This document shows, piece by piece, positions 25,939-34,642 of a stretch of 64,000 bases of DNA; position 1 is the stretch's first letter; each line of letters starts with the position of its first letter. The notes under the pieces were generated by a model. The model was not told where the DNA came from, made no database searches, and saw only the letters and a program-made list of their open reading frames with translations. This stretch comes from an uncultured Parabacteroides sp. Its GTDB lineage: Bacteria; Bacteroidota; Bacteroidia; Bacteroidales; Tannerellaceae. A program made the translations under genes and the position numbers. The stretch is from the NCBI GenBank assembly GCA_900552465.1, contig URZO01000009.1, positions 1-64,000 of the forward strand, read 5' to 3'.

Positions 25939-27234
25939 ATGCGAAAAAATAAAGTCGATATCATAACACTGGGTTGTTCGAAAAACCTTGTGGATTCAGA
26001 GCAACTTATGCGTCAATTCGTGGCAAACGGTTATACCGTCGAACACGATCCTCATAAAATTAACGGTGAAATCGTAGTCGTAAACACTTGCGGCTTTATC
26101 GGCGACGCGCAGGAAGAGTCGATCGATATGATCCTTGACCTGGGCGAAGCGAAGAAGAAAGGAAAGATCGGTAAACTCTTCGTGATGGGATGCCTGTCCG
26201 AACGCTTCCAGAAAGACCTGGAAGACGAACTCCCGGAGGTCGATCATTTCTACGGGAAGTTTAACTGGAAAGAACTGTTGAACGATCTGGGTAAATCCTA
26301 TCATCGCGAACTGGCTTCCGACCGTGTGCTGACAACGCCCCGGCATTATGCCTATCTGAAGATTGCGGAAGGATGTAACCGTACCTGTTCCTATTGTGCT
26401 ATTCCGATCAGTACGGGACATTATCAGTCCATTCCGATGGAAGATATCGAGCGGGAAGTCCGCTTGTTGGTGGAGCAGGGTGTGAAAGAGTTCCAGGTGA
26501 TTGCGCAGGATCTGACTTATTACGGTCTTGACCTGTATAAACGTTATGCGCTGCCCGAATTGATAGAACGTATCTCCGATATTCCGGGTGTGGAATGGAT
26601 TCGCCTGCATTACGGCTATCCTTCCCATTTTCCATACGACTTACTGCAGGTTATGCGTGAACGCGATAATGTCTGCAAATATATGGACATCGCGTTGCAG
26701 CATATCAGCGATCCGATGCTTGCAAAAATGCGACGGAACATCACGAAAGAAGAAACCTATGCGTTGATACGGCGGATGCGTGAGGAAGTTCCCGGTATCC
26801 ATTTACGGACGACCTTGATGGTGGGCCATCCGGGTGAAACTGAGCAGGATTTTGAAGAGCTGGTAGCCTTTGTGAAAGATGTCCGCTTCGAGCGTATGGG
26901 AGCTTTTGCCTATAGCCACGAAGAAGGAACCTATTCCTTTAAGCATTATGCCGATGATATCGATCCGGAGGTCAAACAAGATCGTCTGGATTATTTGATG
27001 CGTATTCAGGAAGGTATTTCGGCAGATATAAATGCATCCAAGATCGGAAAAGTGTTTAAAGTCATAATCGACCGTGAAGAAGAGGATTTTTATGTAGGCC
27101 GTACGGAATTCGATTCGCCGGAGGTCGATCCTGAGATTCTTGTTACCAAAGAAAAGGTGCTGACTCCCGGACAATTCTATAACGTACAAATAGAAGACGC
27201 TCAAGCCTTTGATTTGTACGGAAAAGTGCTTTAA
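25939..27234 (+). CDS. rimO: Ribosomal protein S12 methylthiotransferase RimO
   Basis: 431 residues: N-terminal MTTase domain (IITLGCSKNLVDSEQL, with further cysteines in NTCGFI and GCLSERF binding the auxiliary cluster), radical SAM core with C-x3-C-x2-C in EGCNRTCSYCAIP, and a C-terminal TRAM domain (about 370-431). It adds a methylthio group to Asp88/89 of ribosomal protein S12. TLGCSKN and the SGH-like STGHYQS support RimO over MiaB. Co-transcribed with ftsY. Confidence 0.95.
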   Translation: MRKNKVDIITLGCSKNLVDSEQLMRQFVANGYTVEHDPHKINGEIVVVNTCGFIGDAQEESIDMILDLGEAKKKGKIGKLFVMGCLSERFQKDLEDELPEVDHFYGKFNWKELLNDLGKSYHRELASDRVLTTPRHYAYLKIAEGCNRTCSYCAIPISTGHYQSIPMEDIEREVRLLVEQGVKEFQVIAQDLTYYGLDLYKRYALPELIERISDIPGVEWIRLHYGYPSHFPYDLLQVMRERDNVCKYMDIALQHISDPMLAKMRRNITKEETYALIRRMREEVPGIHLRTTLMVGHPGETEQDFEELVAFVKDVRFERMGAFAYSHEEGTYSFKHYADDIDPEVKQDRLDYLMRIQEGISADINASKIGKVFKVIIDREEEDFYVGRTEFDSPEVDPEILVTKEKVLTPGQFYNVQIEDAQAFDLYGKVL

Positions 27235-27305
27235 TATGATATAAAAACTGCAAAGAAGTTTGCCGGTTTACGAAAAAATAACTAATATAGCTGCATAATC
27301 TATTA

Positions 27306-27608
27306 ATGGATGCGGATATGAAGAATAAGGAACTGATTACCGAACTTGCCTCTCGTATGGGATGGACTGCACAGGAAGTTACCGATACACTTTCTGTTTT
27401 AAGTTCTGTAGTCAGTTCCCGTTTAGTAGATAACGACATTGTTTACCTGCAAGGATTCGGCCAGTTTGAAGTGAAAAAGAAAGCGGAACGTATCTCTGTC
27501 AATCCTGCGAACGGTAAGCGTTATCTGGTTCCTCCCAAACTTGTCCCGGTATTCAAGCCGGGAACGACAGTAAAGAATAAACTTAAAGAATTGAGTGGAC
27601 ATGAATAA
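27306..27608 (+). CDS. HU family DNA-binding protein
   Basis: 100 residues (96 if the ATG at 27318, giving MKNKELITEL, is used, which fits HU homologues slightly better). The HU/IHF fold is clear: helical N-terminus, then IVYLQGFGQFEVKKKAERISVNPANGKRYLVPPKLVPVFKPG, including the beta-arm NPANGKRY that grips DNA. The stop overlaps the start of the next gene, a larger protein with its own HU domain, so the two are translationally coupled and may form heterodimers (inference). Confidence 0.9.
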   Translation: MDADMKNKELITELASRMGWTAQEVTDTLSVLSSVVSSRLVDNDIVYLQGFGQFEVKKKAERISVNPANGKRYLVPPKLVPVFKPGTTVKNKLKELSGHE

Positions 27609-28722
27609 CCGGCTGACAATACAGGATTTGGCTGGTTTGTTAGCCGAATATACAGGGAAGGACAAGAACAGTACCGAACGCTTTCTGAGAGAATTTATAG
27701 CAGTTGTTTCGGAAGGCGTCTATGTCGATAAGATAGTGAAGGTGAAAGGACTCGGTACGTTTAAAATCATACCTGTAGAGAAACGTGAAAGCATCCATGT
27801 AAATACGGGTGAGCGTTTTGTGATTCCGGAACATTATAAGTTTTCTTTCCTTCCGGATAAGGATTTGCGTGAACTTGTCAACAAACCTTTTTCTTTCTTT
27901 GAGACAACTGAATTGGATGAGAATATCGATTTTTCCGATATGGACGTGAGTGCAGACGGACCGGAAGAAAAGGAGGCGGAAGACGAATCGGTGGAAGAGG
28001 TGGTACCCGAAGAAGAACGTTTGCCACAGGAAAAAGATGTTTCGCAGGATCCTGTCCCTGTCGAGCAACCTGATAGCTCTCTTGAGGAACCGGCTGCCCC
28101 GTTCCTGCACTCGATGCGGGATCGCGAGAAAACAGACGATGCGGATGACAGGAAGCCACTTTGCGATCCTGCGTCAGGCGCGGGTAAGTCCCGTACAAAA
28201 CGGAATGTGGCAATCTGCGTATTTGTACTCTTTTTGATTGCCTTTAATGTCTGTCTTTATCTGAATCGGAGCCATTTCTTCGAAGGTAAAAAGGAAACTC
28301 CTGTTTTAAAAAACGATACCGTTTCTTCAAAAGAAGATAAATCATGGATGCTCAAACCGGAAGAGGTTAAAAAGCGCATGGGTGTTGCTCAGGCGGATTC
28401 TGTGCGACAAGATACGACTCAGGTCACAACTCAAACGACCGAAGCAAAGCCGGAAGTACCTTCACCTAAAGTAATCGCCCGTGTCAAAATAGAGCCGGGC
28501 AGCCGCCTGACCCTTATCTCACTGGATTATTACGGCAGTAAGGTATTCTGGGTCTATCTATATGAATATAATAAAGCTGTTATCAAAGACCCGAACAATG
28601 TACCTATCGGCACTGTTATCGAAGTACCTGCTCCGGAGCTATATGGCATTAATCGCCGTGACCGTGCTTCCGTAGAGAAAGCTGCGGCCCGCCAGACGGA
28701 GATTCTGAGCGGTCAACTGTAA
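27601..28722 (+). CDS. HU-domain / membrane / LysM fusion protein
   Basis: 373 residues from the ATG at 27601 (MNNRLTIQDLAGLLAEYTG). Domains: HU/IHF-like fold about 1-90 (VKVKGLGTFKIIPVEKRESIHVNTGERF), a very acidic linker about 105-185, a membrane segment about 200-220 (VAICVFVLFLIAFNVCLYL), a second linker, and a C-terminal LysM-like domain about 297-350 (RVKIEPGSRLTLISLDYYGSKVFWVYLYEYN...GTVIEVP). The expected topology puts the DNA-binding domain in the cytoplasm and LysM in the periplasm, possibly contacting peptidoglycan. Overlaps the preceding HU gene by eight bases. Confidence 0.88.
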   Translation: MNNRLTIQDLAGLLAEYTGKDKNSTERFLREFIAVVSEGVYVDKIVKVKGLGTFKIIPVEKRESIHVNTGERFVIPEHYKFSFLPDKDLRELVNKPFSFFETTELDENIDFSDMDVSADGPEEKEAEDESVEEVVPEEERLPQEKDVSQDPVPVEQPDSSLEEPAAPFLHSMRDREKTDDADDRKPLCDPASGAGKSRTKRNVAICVFVLFLIAFNVCLYLNRSHFFEGKKETPVLKNDTVSSKEDKSWMLKPEEVKKRMGVAQADSVRQDTTQVTTQTTEAKPEVPSPKVIARVKIEPGSRLTLISLDYYGSKVFWVYLYEYNKAVIKDPNNVPIGTVIEVPAPELYGINRRDRASVEKAAARQTEILSGQL

Positions 28723-28818
28723 TAAAAACGCTCCCGTTTAAGTAAAATAAAACAAAATACTTCCGAGCAGGTTAGTATTATTTAACTGCGAAAGTGTAGA
28801 ATACGAATTTAACATTTC

Positions 28819-28826
28819 TAATTTTG
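28819..28826 (+). promoter_or_regulatory. -7 promoter element for the Bat operon
   Basis: TAATTTTG matches TAnnTTTG, 53 bases upstream of the MoxR gene, in a 157-bp AT-rich gap. Confidence 0.5.
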
Positions 28827-28879
28827 TGCATCTCAAAAAAAGCAAGTAAAAATAGTAACAATATAATTGAAGAAAATCT

Positions 28880-29875
28880 ATGAGTCAGACAGTAGACATT
28901 CGTGAGTTGAACGAGCGGATCGAAAGTAAAAGTTCGTTTGTGAACATGATTACGATGGGAATGGACCAGGTAATTGTTGGACAGAAACATTTGGTGGAAT
29001 CATTATTGATCGGTCTGCTTTCAGATGGTCATATCCTGCTGGAAGGTGTGCCGGGGTTGGCAAAAACTTTGGCCATTAAAACACTGGCGTCATTGATCGA
29101 TGCGAAATACAGCCGTATCCAGTTCACGCCGGACTTGTTGCCGGCCGACGTTATCGGTACTATGATTTATAGTCAGAAAAGCGAAGAATTTATGGTTAAA
29201 CAAGGACCGGTCTTCGCTAATTTTGTATTGGCGGATGAAATCAACCGTGCACCGGCAAAGGTCCAGAGTGCACTTCTGGAAGCGATGCAGGAACGCCAGG
29301 TGACGATTAGCGAGAATACCTATAAGCTGCCGGAACCCTTCCTGGTAATGGCTACCCAGAACCCGATCGAGCAGGAAGGTACTTATCCGCTGCCAGAAGC
29401 ACAGGTAGACCGTTTCATGCTGAAGGTTATCATCAACTATCCGAAAAAAGAAGAAGAAAAACTGATCATCCGTCAGAATATCTCAGGAGTGAAACCGGAC
29501 ATCAAACCAATCCTGAGCAAAGAGGAAATTCTGGAAGCCCGCAAGGTTGTCCGCGAAGTCTATCTGGACGAAAAGATCGAGCGTTATATCGTAGACATCG
29601 TCTTTGCAACCCGTTTCCCGCAGGAACACGGCCTGGCAAACCTGGCTAATATGATCTCGTTCGGCGCTTCTCCCCGTGCCTCTATCAACCTGGCGTTGGC
29701 AGCCCGCGCATACGCGTTCATCAAACGCAGAGGCTACGTGATCCCTGAAGATATCCGTGCCGTATGCCACGACGTTATGCGCCACCGTATCGGCCTGAGT
29801 TACGAGGCGGAAGCAAACAATCTGACATCGGAAGAGGTGATCAGTGAAATTCTGAACAAGGTTGAAGTACCTTAA
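28880..29875 (+). CDS. MoxR-family AAA+ ATPase, first gene of the Bat operon
   Basis: 331 residues with MoxR AAA_3 features: Walker A GVPGLAKT, FTPDLLPADVIGT, Walker B FVLADEINRAP, sensor region VMATQNPIEQEGTYPLPEAQVDRFM. MoxR proteins act as chaperone-like ATPases, usually with von Willebrand (VWA) proteins; here three VWA-type genes follow. It heads the aerotolerance operon known from Bacteroides fragilis. Confidence 0.94.
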   Translation: MSQTVDIRELNERIESKSSFVNMITMGMDQVIVGQKHLVESLLIGLLSDGHILLEGVPGLAKTLAIKTLASLIDAKYSRIQFTPDLLPADVIGTMIYSQKSEEFMVKQGPVFANFVLADEINRAPAKVQSALLEAMQERQVTISENTYKLPEPFLVMATQNPIEQEGTYPLPEAQVDRFMLKVIINYPKKEEEKLIIRQNISGVKPDIKPILSKEEILEARKVVREVYLDEKIERYIVDIVFATRFPQEHGLANLANMISFGASPRASINLALAARAYAFIKRRGYVIPEDIRAVCHDVMRHRIGLSYEAEANNLTSEEVISEILNKVEVP

Positions 29876-29876
29876 T

Positions 29877-29988
29877 AATTGAAAATGGAAAATGGAGAAT
29901 TGAAAATTAAAGGGACTGACTCTTTGAAACTACATTCTTCGTTAATTTGAAATTTTCAACTTTCAATTATCAATTTTCAATTATCAAG
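29877..29988. repeat. Imperfect inverted repeat of AATTGAAAAT-type sequence
   Basis: An AT-rich left arm (AATTGAAAATGGAAAATGG...) at 29877-29910 is mirrored by a right arm rich in CAATTATCAATTTTCAATT at 29941-29988, directly ahead of the DUF58 start. A related AT-rich CAATTCTCAATTATT stretch lies near 24917. Looks like a dispersed intergenic repeat. Confidence 0.55.
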
Positions 29989-30858
29989 ATGGAAACAAGT
30001 GAACTATTAAAGAAAGTTCGACGGATTGAGATAAAGACTCGTGGCCTGTCCCGCAATATCTTTGCCGGGCAATACCATTCTGCGTTTAAAGGACGCGGTA
30101 TGGCGTTCAGCGAAGTGCGCGAGTACCAATACGGAGACGATATCCGCGATATCGACTGGAACGTGACGGCACGTTATGTCCGCCCATACGTGAAGGTGTT
30201 CGAAGAAGAGCGCGAACTGACGGTGATGTTGCTGATCGACGTGTCGGGCAGTAGGGATTTTGGTTCCGTGAATGTAATGAAGAAAGAGATCATTACGGAG
30301 ATTGCCGCTACGCTTGCCTTTTCGGCTATCCAGAACAACGATAAAATCGGTGTGGTGTTTTTCTCCGACAAGATAGAAAAGTTTATTCCTCCCCAGAAGG
30401 GAAAGAAACATATCTTGTATATCATTCGCGAACTGATCGACTTTCATCCGGAAGAGAAGCAGACCAATATCGCTCAGGCGCTGAAATATCTGACCAACGC
30501 GATCAAGAAACGCTGTACGGCTTTCCTGATCTCCGACTTTATCGACAAGGACGGGTTCAAGGATGCACTGACGATCGCCAACCGTAAACATGACGTCGTT
30601 GCCATTCAGGTGTATGACCGCCGTGAGACGGAACTTCCGTCTGTCGGGCTGATGAAGATCAAAGATGCCGAAACCGGACGGGAACGATGGATAGACAGTT
30701 CTTCCGCCCATGTGCGTACGGCCTACAAGGAATGGTGGGACCGCCGGCAGGCTGTGATGAGCGATTCGTTCAAGAAGTGCCGGGTCGATTCGGTCTCTAT
30801 CCGTACCGAAGATGATTATGTGAAAGCATTAATTGCTCTTTTTGATAAACGTAATTAA
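29989..30858 (+). CDS. DUF58 domain protein of the Bat operon
   Basis: 289 residues from METSELLKKVRRIEIKTRGL; the in-frame ATG at 29947 lies in the upstream repeat and encodes an unlikely extension. The DUF58 signature is AGQYHSAFKGRGMAFSEVREYQYGDDIRDIDWNVTARY in segments, followed by a VWA-like fold with a metal site in LLIDVSGSRDFG (DxSxS). No membrane segment, so it is cytoplasmic and presumably works with the MoxR ATPase. Nine bases separate it from the next gene. Confidence 0.92.
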   Translation: METSELLKKVRRIEIKTRGLSRNIFAGQYHSAFKGRGMAFSEVREYQYGDDIRDIDWNVTARYVRPYVKVFEEERELTVMLLIDVSGSRDFGSVNVMKKEIITEIAATLAFSAIQNNDKIGVVFFSDKIEKFIPPQKGKKHILYIIRELIDFHPEEKQTNIAQALKYLTNAIKKRCTAFLISDFIDKDGFKDALTIANRKHDVVAIQVYDRRETELPSVGLMKIKDAETGRERWIDSSSAHVRTAYKEWWDRRQAVMSDSFKKCRVDSVSIRTEDDYVKALIALFDKRN

Positions 30859-30867
30859 AGCAAACAA

Positions 30868-31881
30868 ATGAAATTAATAAAGAAAAGCATTCTGTTACTT
30901 GCCCTGTCCGGTGCGTTCCTCTCCGGCGGGAAGGCGTATGCACAGCAGACACTGGTAGACGTGAAAGTCGACTCTGCCGCCATACTGATCGGAGAACAGA
31001 CTGTTTTACATCTGACGGTAACAACAGACAAAGATAAGGCCGTCCAGCTGGTCATCCCGCGCGATACGTTGATGGCGGGAGTGGAGGTGTTGGGTATTCC
31101 GAAAGCGGATACCACGCTGATCGATAACGACCGCATGCTGGTCAGGCAGGATTTGCTGGTTACCTCTTTTGACTCGTCTCTCTACCTGTTGCCGCCCTTC
31201 AAGGTGATCGATGGCATCGATACGGTTTATTCCAACCAGGTAGCGTTGAAGGTTTCGACCGTTCCTGTCAATGCCGACAAGCCGGAAGAGTTTTACGATA
31301 TTAAAGAGGTATGGAAACCGCCATTTGTGTTGGCTGATTATTATCCCTGGATATTCGGAATCTTGCTGGCACTGTTCCTGATCTGTGTGATCGGTTATGT
31401 CATACAGCGTATCCGTAACAGGAAGCCGATTATCCCGTTCAAGAAGCCAGAACCGAAACTTCCGCCTCACGAACAGGCGATCAAGGAACTCGACGAGATC
31501 AAACAGCAGAAACTCTGGCAGCAGGGCCGCAACAAGGAGTATTATACATTGATTACGGACACGTTGCGGCGTTATATCGTGGATCGTTTCGGTATCAATG
31601 CAATGGAAATGACTTCCGGCGAAATACTCGATATCATCCGCAAGCAGCAGGAGGCCAATTCTGTATATGAAAGTCTGAAACAGATCATGCAGTTGTCCGA
31701 TTTCGTGAAATTTGCGAAGATGAACCCGTTGCCGGATGAGAACGATCTGAGTTTGATGAACGCTTATCTGTTCATTAATCAGACGAAGGTCGAGGAAATT
31801 CCTGCGTCCGGTGAAGGAGAGAATGCGGAAGGCGGAGAGAAGCCTGTAGAAAAGAATGATTCAAATATAAGTAAAGAATAA
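30868..31881 (+). CDS. BatD-like membrane protein of the Bat operon
   Basis: 337 residues: signal peptide (about 1-26, cleavage after AYAQ), a periplasmic beta-rich domain of about 120 residues resembling the BatD N-terminus, a membrane segment near 155-178 (WIFGILLALFLICVIGYVI), and a cytoplasmic helical tail of about 150 residues (YYTLITDTLRRYIVDRFGINAMEMTSGEIL) similar to the tail of BatD. It occupies the position of the unnamed gene between DUF58 and batA in Bacteroides. Function unknown. Confidence 0.82.
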   Translation: MKLIKKSILLLALSGAFLSGGKAYAQQTLVDVKVDSAAILIGEQTVLHLTVTTDKDKAVQLVIPRDTLMAGVEVLGIPKADTTLIDNDRMLVRQDLLVTSFDSSLYLLPPFKVIDGIDTVYSNQVALKVSTVPVNADKPEEFYDIKEVWKPPFVLADYYPWIFGILLALFLICVIGYVIQRIRNRKPIIPFKKPEPKLPPHEQAIKELDEIKQQKLWQQGRNKEYYTLITDTLRRYIVDRFGINAMEMTSGEILDIIRKQQEANSVYESLKQIMQLSDFVKFAKMNPLPDENDLSLMNAYLFINQTKVEEIPASGEGENAEGGEKPVEKNDSNISKE

Positions 31882-31882
31882 G

Positions 31883-32869
31883 ATGGTATTTGCGAATCCT
31901 ACATATCTGTATTTGTTATTATTGCTGATCCCGTTGATCGGATGGTACGTCTATAAACTGAGCAAGAACCAGGCCAGTTTGCAGGTTTCGTCTACCGAGG
32001 TGTTCGACGCACTGGGAGTAAGCACCTGGAAGGTCTGGCTCCGGCATGTCCCGTTTGTGTTACGGATGGCGGCAATTGCCGTGCTGATCGTGATACTGGC
32101 GCGTCCGCAGTCAACGAACAGCTGGCAGAATTCTTCTACCGAAGGGATCGATATCGTGCTGGCAATGGATATTTCTACCAGTATGCTGGCACAGGACCTG
32201 AAGCCGAACCGTCTGGAAGCATCCAAAGATGTGGCTTCATCCTTTATCAACGGCCGTCCGAACGATAACATCGGGCTGGTCGTATTTGCGGCGGAAAGTT
32301 TTACACAATGTCCATTGACGACAGACCATACCGTGCTGTTGAACCTCTTTAAGGATGTCCAGCCGGGTATTATCCAGGATGGAACGGCAATTGGTCTGGG
32401 ACTGGCAAATGCAGTCAGCCGTGTCAAAGACAGCCAGGCGAAATCAAAAGTGATCATCCTGCTGACGGACGGTGTGAACAATCAGGGTGAGATCGCTCCG
32501 GTAACGGCGGCCGAGATCGCCAAGACATTCGGTGTCCGTGTCTATACGATCGGTGTCGGAACGCAGGGGAAAGCTCCTTATCCGTTCCAGACAGCATTCG
32601 GTGTCCAGTATATGGATGTCGATGTTGATATCGATGAACCGACCTTGAAGCAGATCGCTGCCACGACCGGCGGACAGTATTTTCGTGCGACGGATAATGC
32701 CAGCCTGAAAGAGATCTATTCGGAAATCGACAAGATGGAGAAGACGAAGATCAGCGTACAGGAATACAGTAAAAAACAGGAAGAGTACAAGAACTGGGCA
32801 CTCCTGCTTTTCTCACTGTTGCTGGTCGAGATATTATTGAGAAATACATTGTTAAGAAATATACCGTAA
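31883..32869 (+). CDS. batA: VWA protein BatA
   Basis: 328 residues with two N-terminal membrane segments (about 7-25 and 55-75), a VWA domain (about 88-300) with the metal-binding MIDAS motif DISTS in DIVLAMDISTSMLAQD and a TDG in LLTDGVNNQGE, and a C-terminal membrane helix. The aerotolerance operon of B. fragilis contributes to oxygen survival; the molecular role of BatA is not settled. Only one base separates it from the preceding gene. Confidence 0.93.
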   Translation: MVFANPTYLYLLLLLIPLIGWYVYKLSKNQASLQVSSTEVFDALGVSTWKVWLRHVPFVLRMAAIAVLIVILARPQSTNSWQNSSTEGIDIVLAMDISTSMLAQDLKPNRLEASKDVASSFINGRPNDNIGLVVFAAESFTQCPLTTDHTVLLNLFKDVQPGIIQDGTAIGLGLANAVSRVKDSQAKSKVIILLTDGVNNQGEIAPVTAAEIAKTFGVRVYTIGVGTQGKAPYPFQTAFGVQYMDVDVDIDEPTLKQIAATTGGQYFRATDNASLKEIYSEIDKMEKTKISVQEYSKKQEEYKNWALLLFSLLLVEILLRNTLLRNIP

Positions 32870-32882
32870 ATAAAAAAGGCTT

Positions 32883-34610
32883 ATGTTTCGTTTTGCACAT
32901 CCGGACTTTTTATACTTGCTCTTCCTGCTTCCCGTATTGATTGCATTCTATGTGTATGCAATCATCCTGAAGAAGAAGGCAATCAAGAAATATGGTAATC
33001 CCGAATTGTTGGCAGAGTTGATGCCCGAGGTTTCCCCCAAGCGTCAGCATCTGAAGTTTTGGCTGTTGTTCGGAGCCATAACGATGGTTATCATTGTCAT
33101 TGCCGGGCCGCAGTTCGGTTCTAAACTGGAGACGGTGAAACGTCAGGGCGTGGAGATTATGGTTTGTCTGGACGTGTCCAACTCGATGCTGGCGGAAGAT
33201 GTTTCGCCCAATCGTCTGGATAAAGCCAAACAGATGCTTTCCAAGCTGACGGACGGTTTTTCGAATGATAAAGTCGGACTGATCGTGTTTGCAGGGGATG
33301 CGTTTACACAGCTTCCTATCACATCCGATTATGTTTCGGCCAAGATGTTCCTTTCCTCTATCAACCCTTCGATGGTGTCGACACAGGGGACGGCTATCGG
33401 TGCCGCTATCAATCTGGCAATGCGTTCTTTTACTCCGAGCGAAACTTCGGATAAGGCGATTATCCTGATTACGGATGGCGAGAACCATGAGGACGATGCC
33501 GTGAAAGCTGCTGCCGCAGCTGCTGATAAGGGTATCCATGTGAACATCGTCGGTATGGGCGATCCGAAAGGTTCCCCGATTCCGGTAGGTGGCAGCAATA
33601 ATTACATGAAAGATAAAGACGGCAATGTCGTTATTACAAAACTGAACGAGGAAATGTGCCAGGAGATTGCGGCTGCCGGTCATGGGACGTATGTCCGTGC
33701 CGACAACACCAGTTCAGCGCTCCGTGCACTTCAAAAAGAGATCGAGAAGATGAATAAATCGGAATTGGACAGCAAAGTCTATTCGGAATATGACGAACGT
33801 TTCCAGACTTTTGCCTGGATCGCTTTAATCCTTCTTTTGGTGGAATTCATGACCTTAGACCGGAAGAACCGTATATTCAGAAAAGTGAAGTTATTCTCTT
33901 TACTGTTACTGTTCTGTTCAGGCTCTGTTTTCGCCCAGAAGGCAGAACGTAAGAATGTGCGTGAAGGAAATAACCTTTACCAGAGTGAAAAGTTTACCGA
34001 AGCGGAAATTGCTTACCGGAAAAGTCTGGAAGTGAATCCGCGTTCGTCCGAAGGAACGTATAACCTGGGAAATGCCCTTTACAAACAGAAGAAATTTCCG
34101 GAAGCGGCAGAACAATACCAATTGATTGCCGGCCAGGCTGAGAAGATGGTGGAGACTCCGGAAGGAAGGGCTCGTTTGGCGGAAATATTTCATAATGTCG
34201 GAAATATTGGCATGCAAAATAAAGAATATGCCAAAAGTGTAGAAGCCTACAAACAATCCTTGCGTTTGAATCCGAAAGATGACGAAACACGCTATAATTT
34301 AGCTTTGGCACAAAAATTGTTGCAAGATCAGCAGAATCAGCAGAATGAAGATCAGAATCAGGATCAGAACGAAGACAAGAAGGAAGATCAGGATAAACAG
34401 GATCAACAGCAGCAGGATCAGCAGCAACAACAGGATGACAAGAAGCAGGATAAGACACAGGAACAGCAGCAACAGAACGAGCAGATGAGTAAAGACAATG
34501 CTCAACAGATGCTGGATGCCTTCCTGCAAGATGAAAAAGACACTCAGGAAAAAGTGAAGAAGGCACAGGCTCAACAGCAACAGCGCCGTCGGACGGATAA
34601 AGAGTGGTAA
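32883..34610 (+). CDS. BatB-BatC fusion: VWA domain plus TPR domain
   Basis: 575 residues, close to the sum of separate BatB (~340) and BatC (~240) proteins. Residues 1-325 match BatB: membrane segments near 8-28 and 58-75, a VWA domain with MIDAS DVSNS in VCLDVSNSMLAED and ITDGENHEDD, then a helix near 308. Residues about 330-350 form a former signal-like segment (LFSLLLLFCSGSVFAQ), followed by TPR repeats (about 355-480) and a Gln/Asp/Lys-rich tail. No stop or frameshift is seen at the junction. The retained signal-like segment supports a past gene fusion. Confidence 0.88.
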   Translation: MFRFAHPDFLYLLFLLPVLIAFYVYAIILKKKAIKKYGNPELLAELMPEVSPKRQHLKFWLLFGAITMVIIVIAGPQFGSKLETVKRQGVEIMVCLDVSNSMLAEDVSPNRLDKAKQMLSKLTDGFSNDKVGLIVFAGDAFTQLPITSDYVSAKMFLSSINPSMVSTQGTAIGAAINLAMRSFTPSETSDKAIILITDGENHEDDAVKAAAAAADKGIHVNIVGMGDPKGSPIPVGGSNNYMKDKDGNVVITKLNEEMCQEIAAAGHGTYVRADNTSSALRALQKEIEKMNKSELDSKVYSEYDERFQTFAWIALILLLVEFMTLDRKNRIFRKVKLFSLLLLFCSGSVFAQKAERKNVREGNNLYQSEKFTEAEIAYRKSLEVNPRSSEGTYNLGNALYKQKKFPEAAEQYQLIAGQAEKMVETPEGRARLAEIFHNVGNIGMQNKEYAKSVEAYKQSLRLNPKDDETRYNLALAQKLLQDQQNQQNEDQNQDQNEDKKEDQDKQDQQQQDQQQQQDDKKQDKTQEQQQQNEQMSKDNAQQMLDAFLQDEKDTQEKVKKAQAQQQQRRRTDKEW

Positions 34611-34642
34611 TTTTGGTAAGTAAACAGAAAAACAGATAGATA

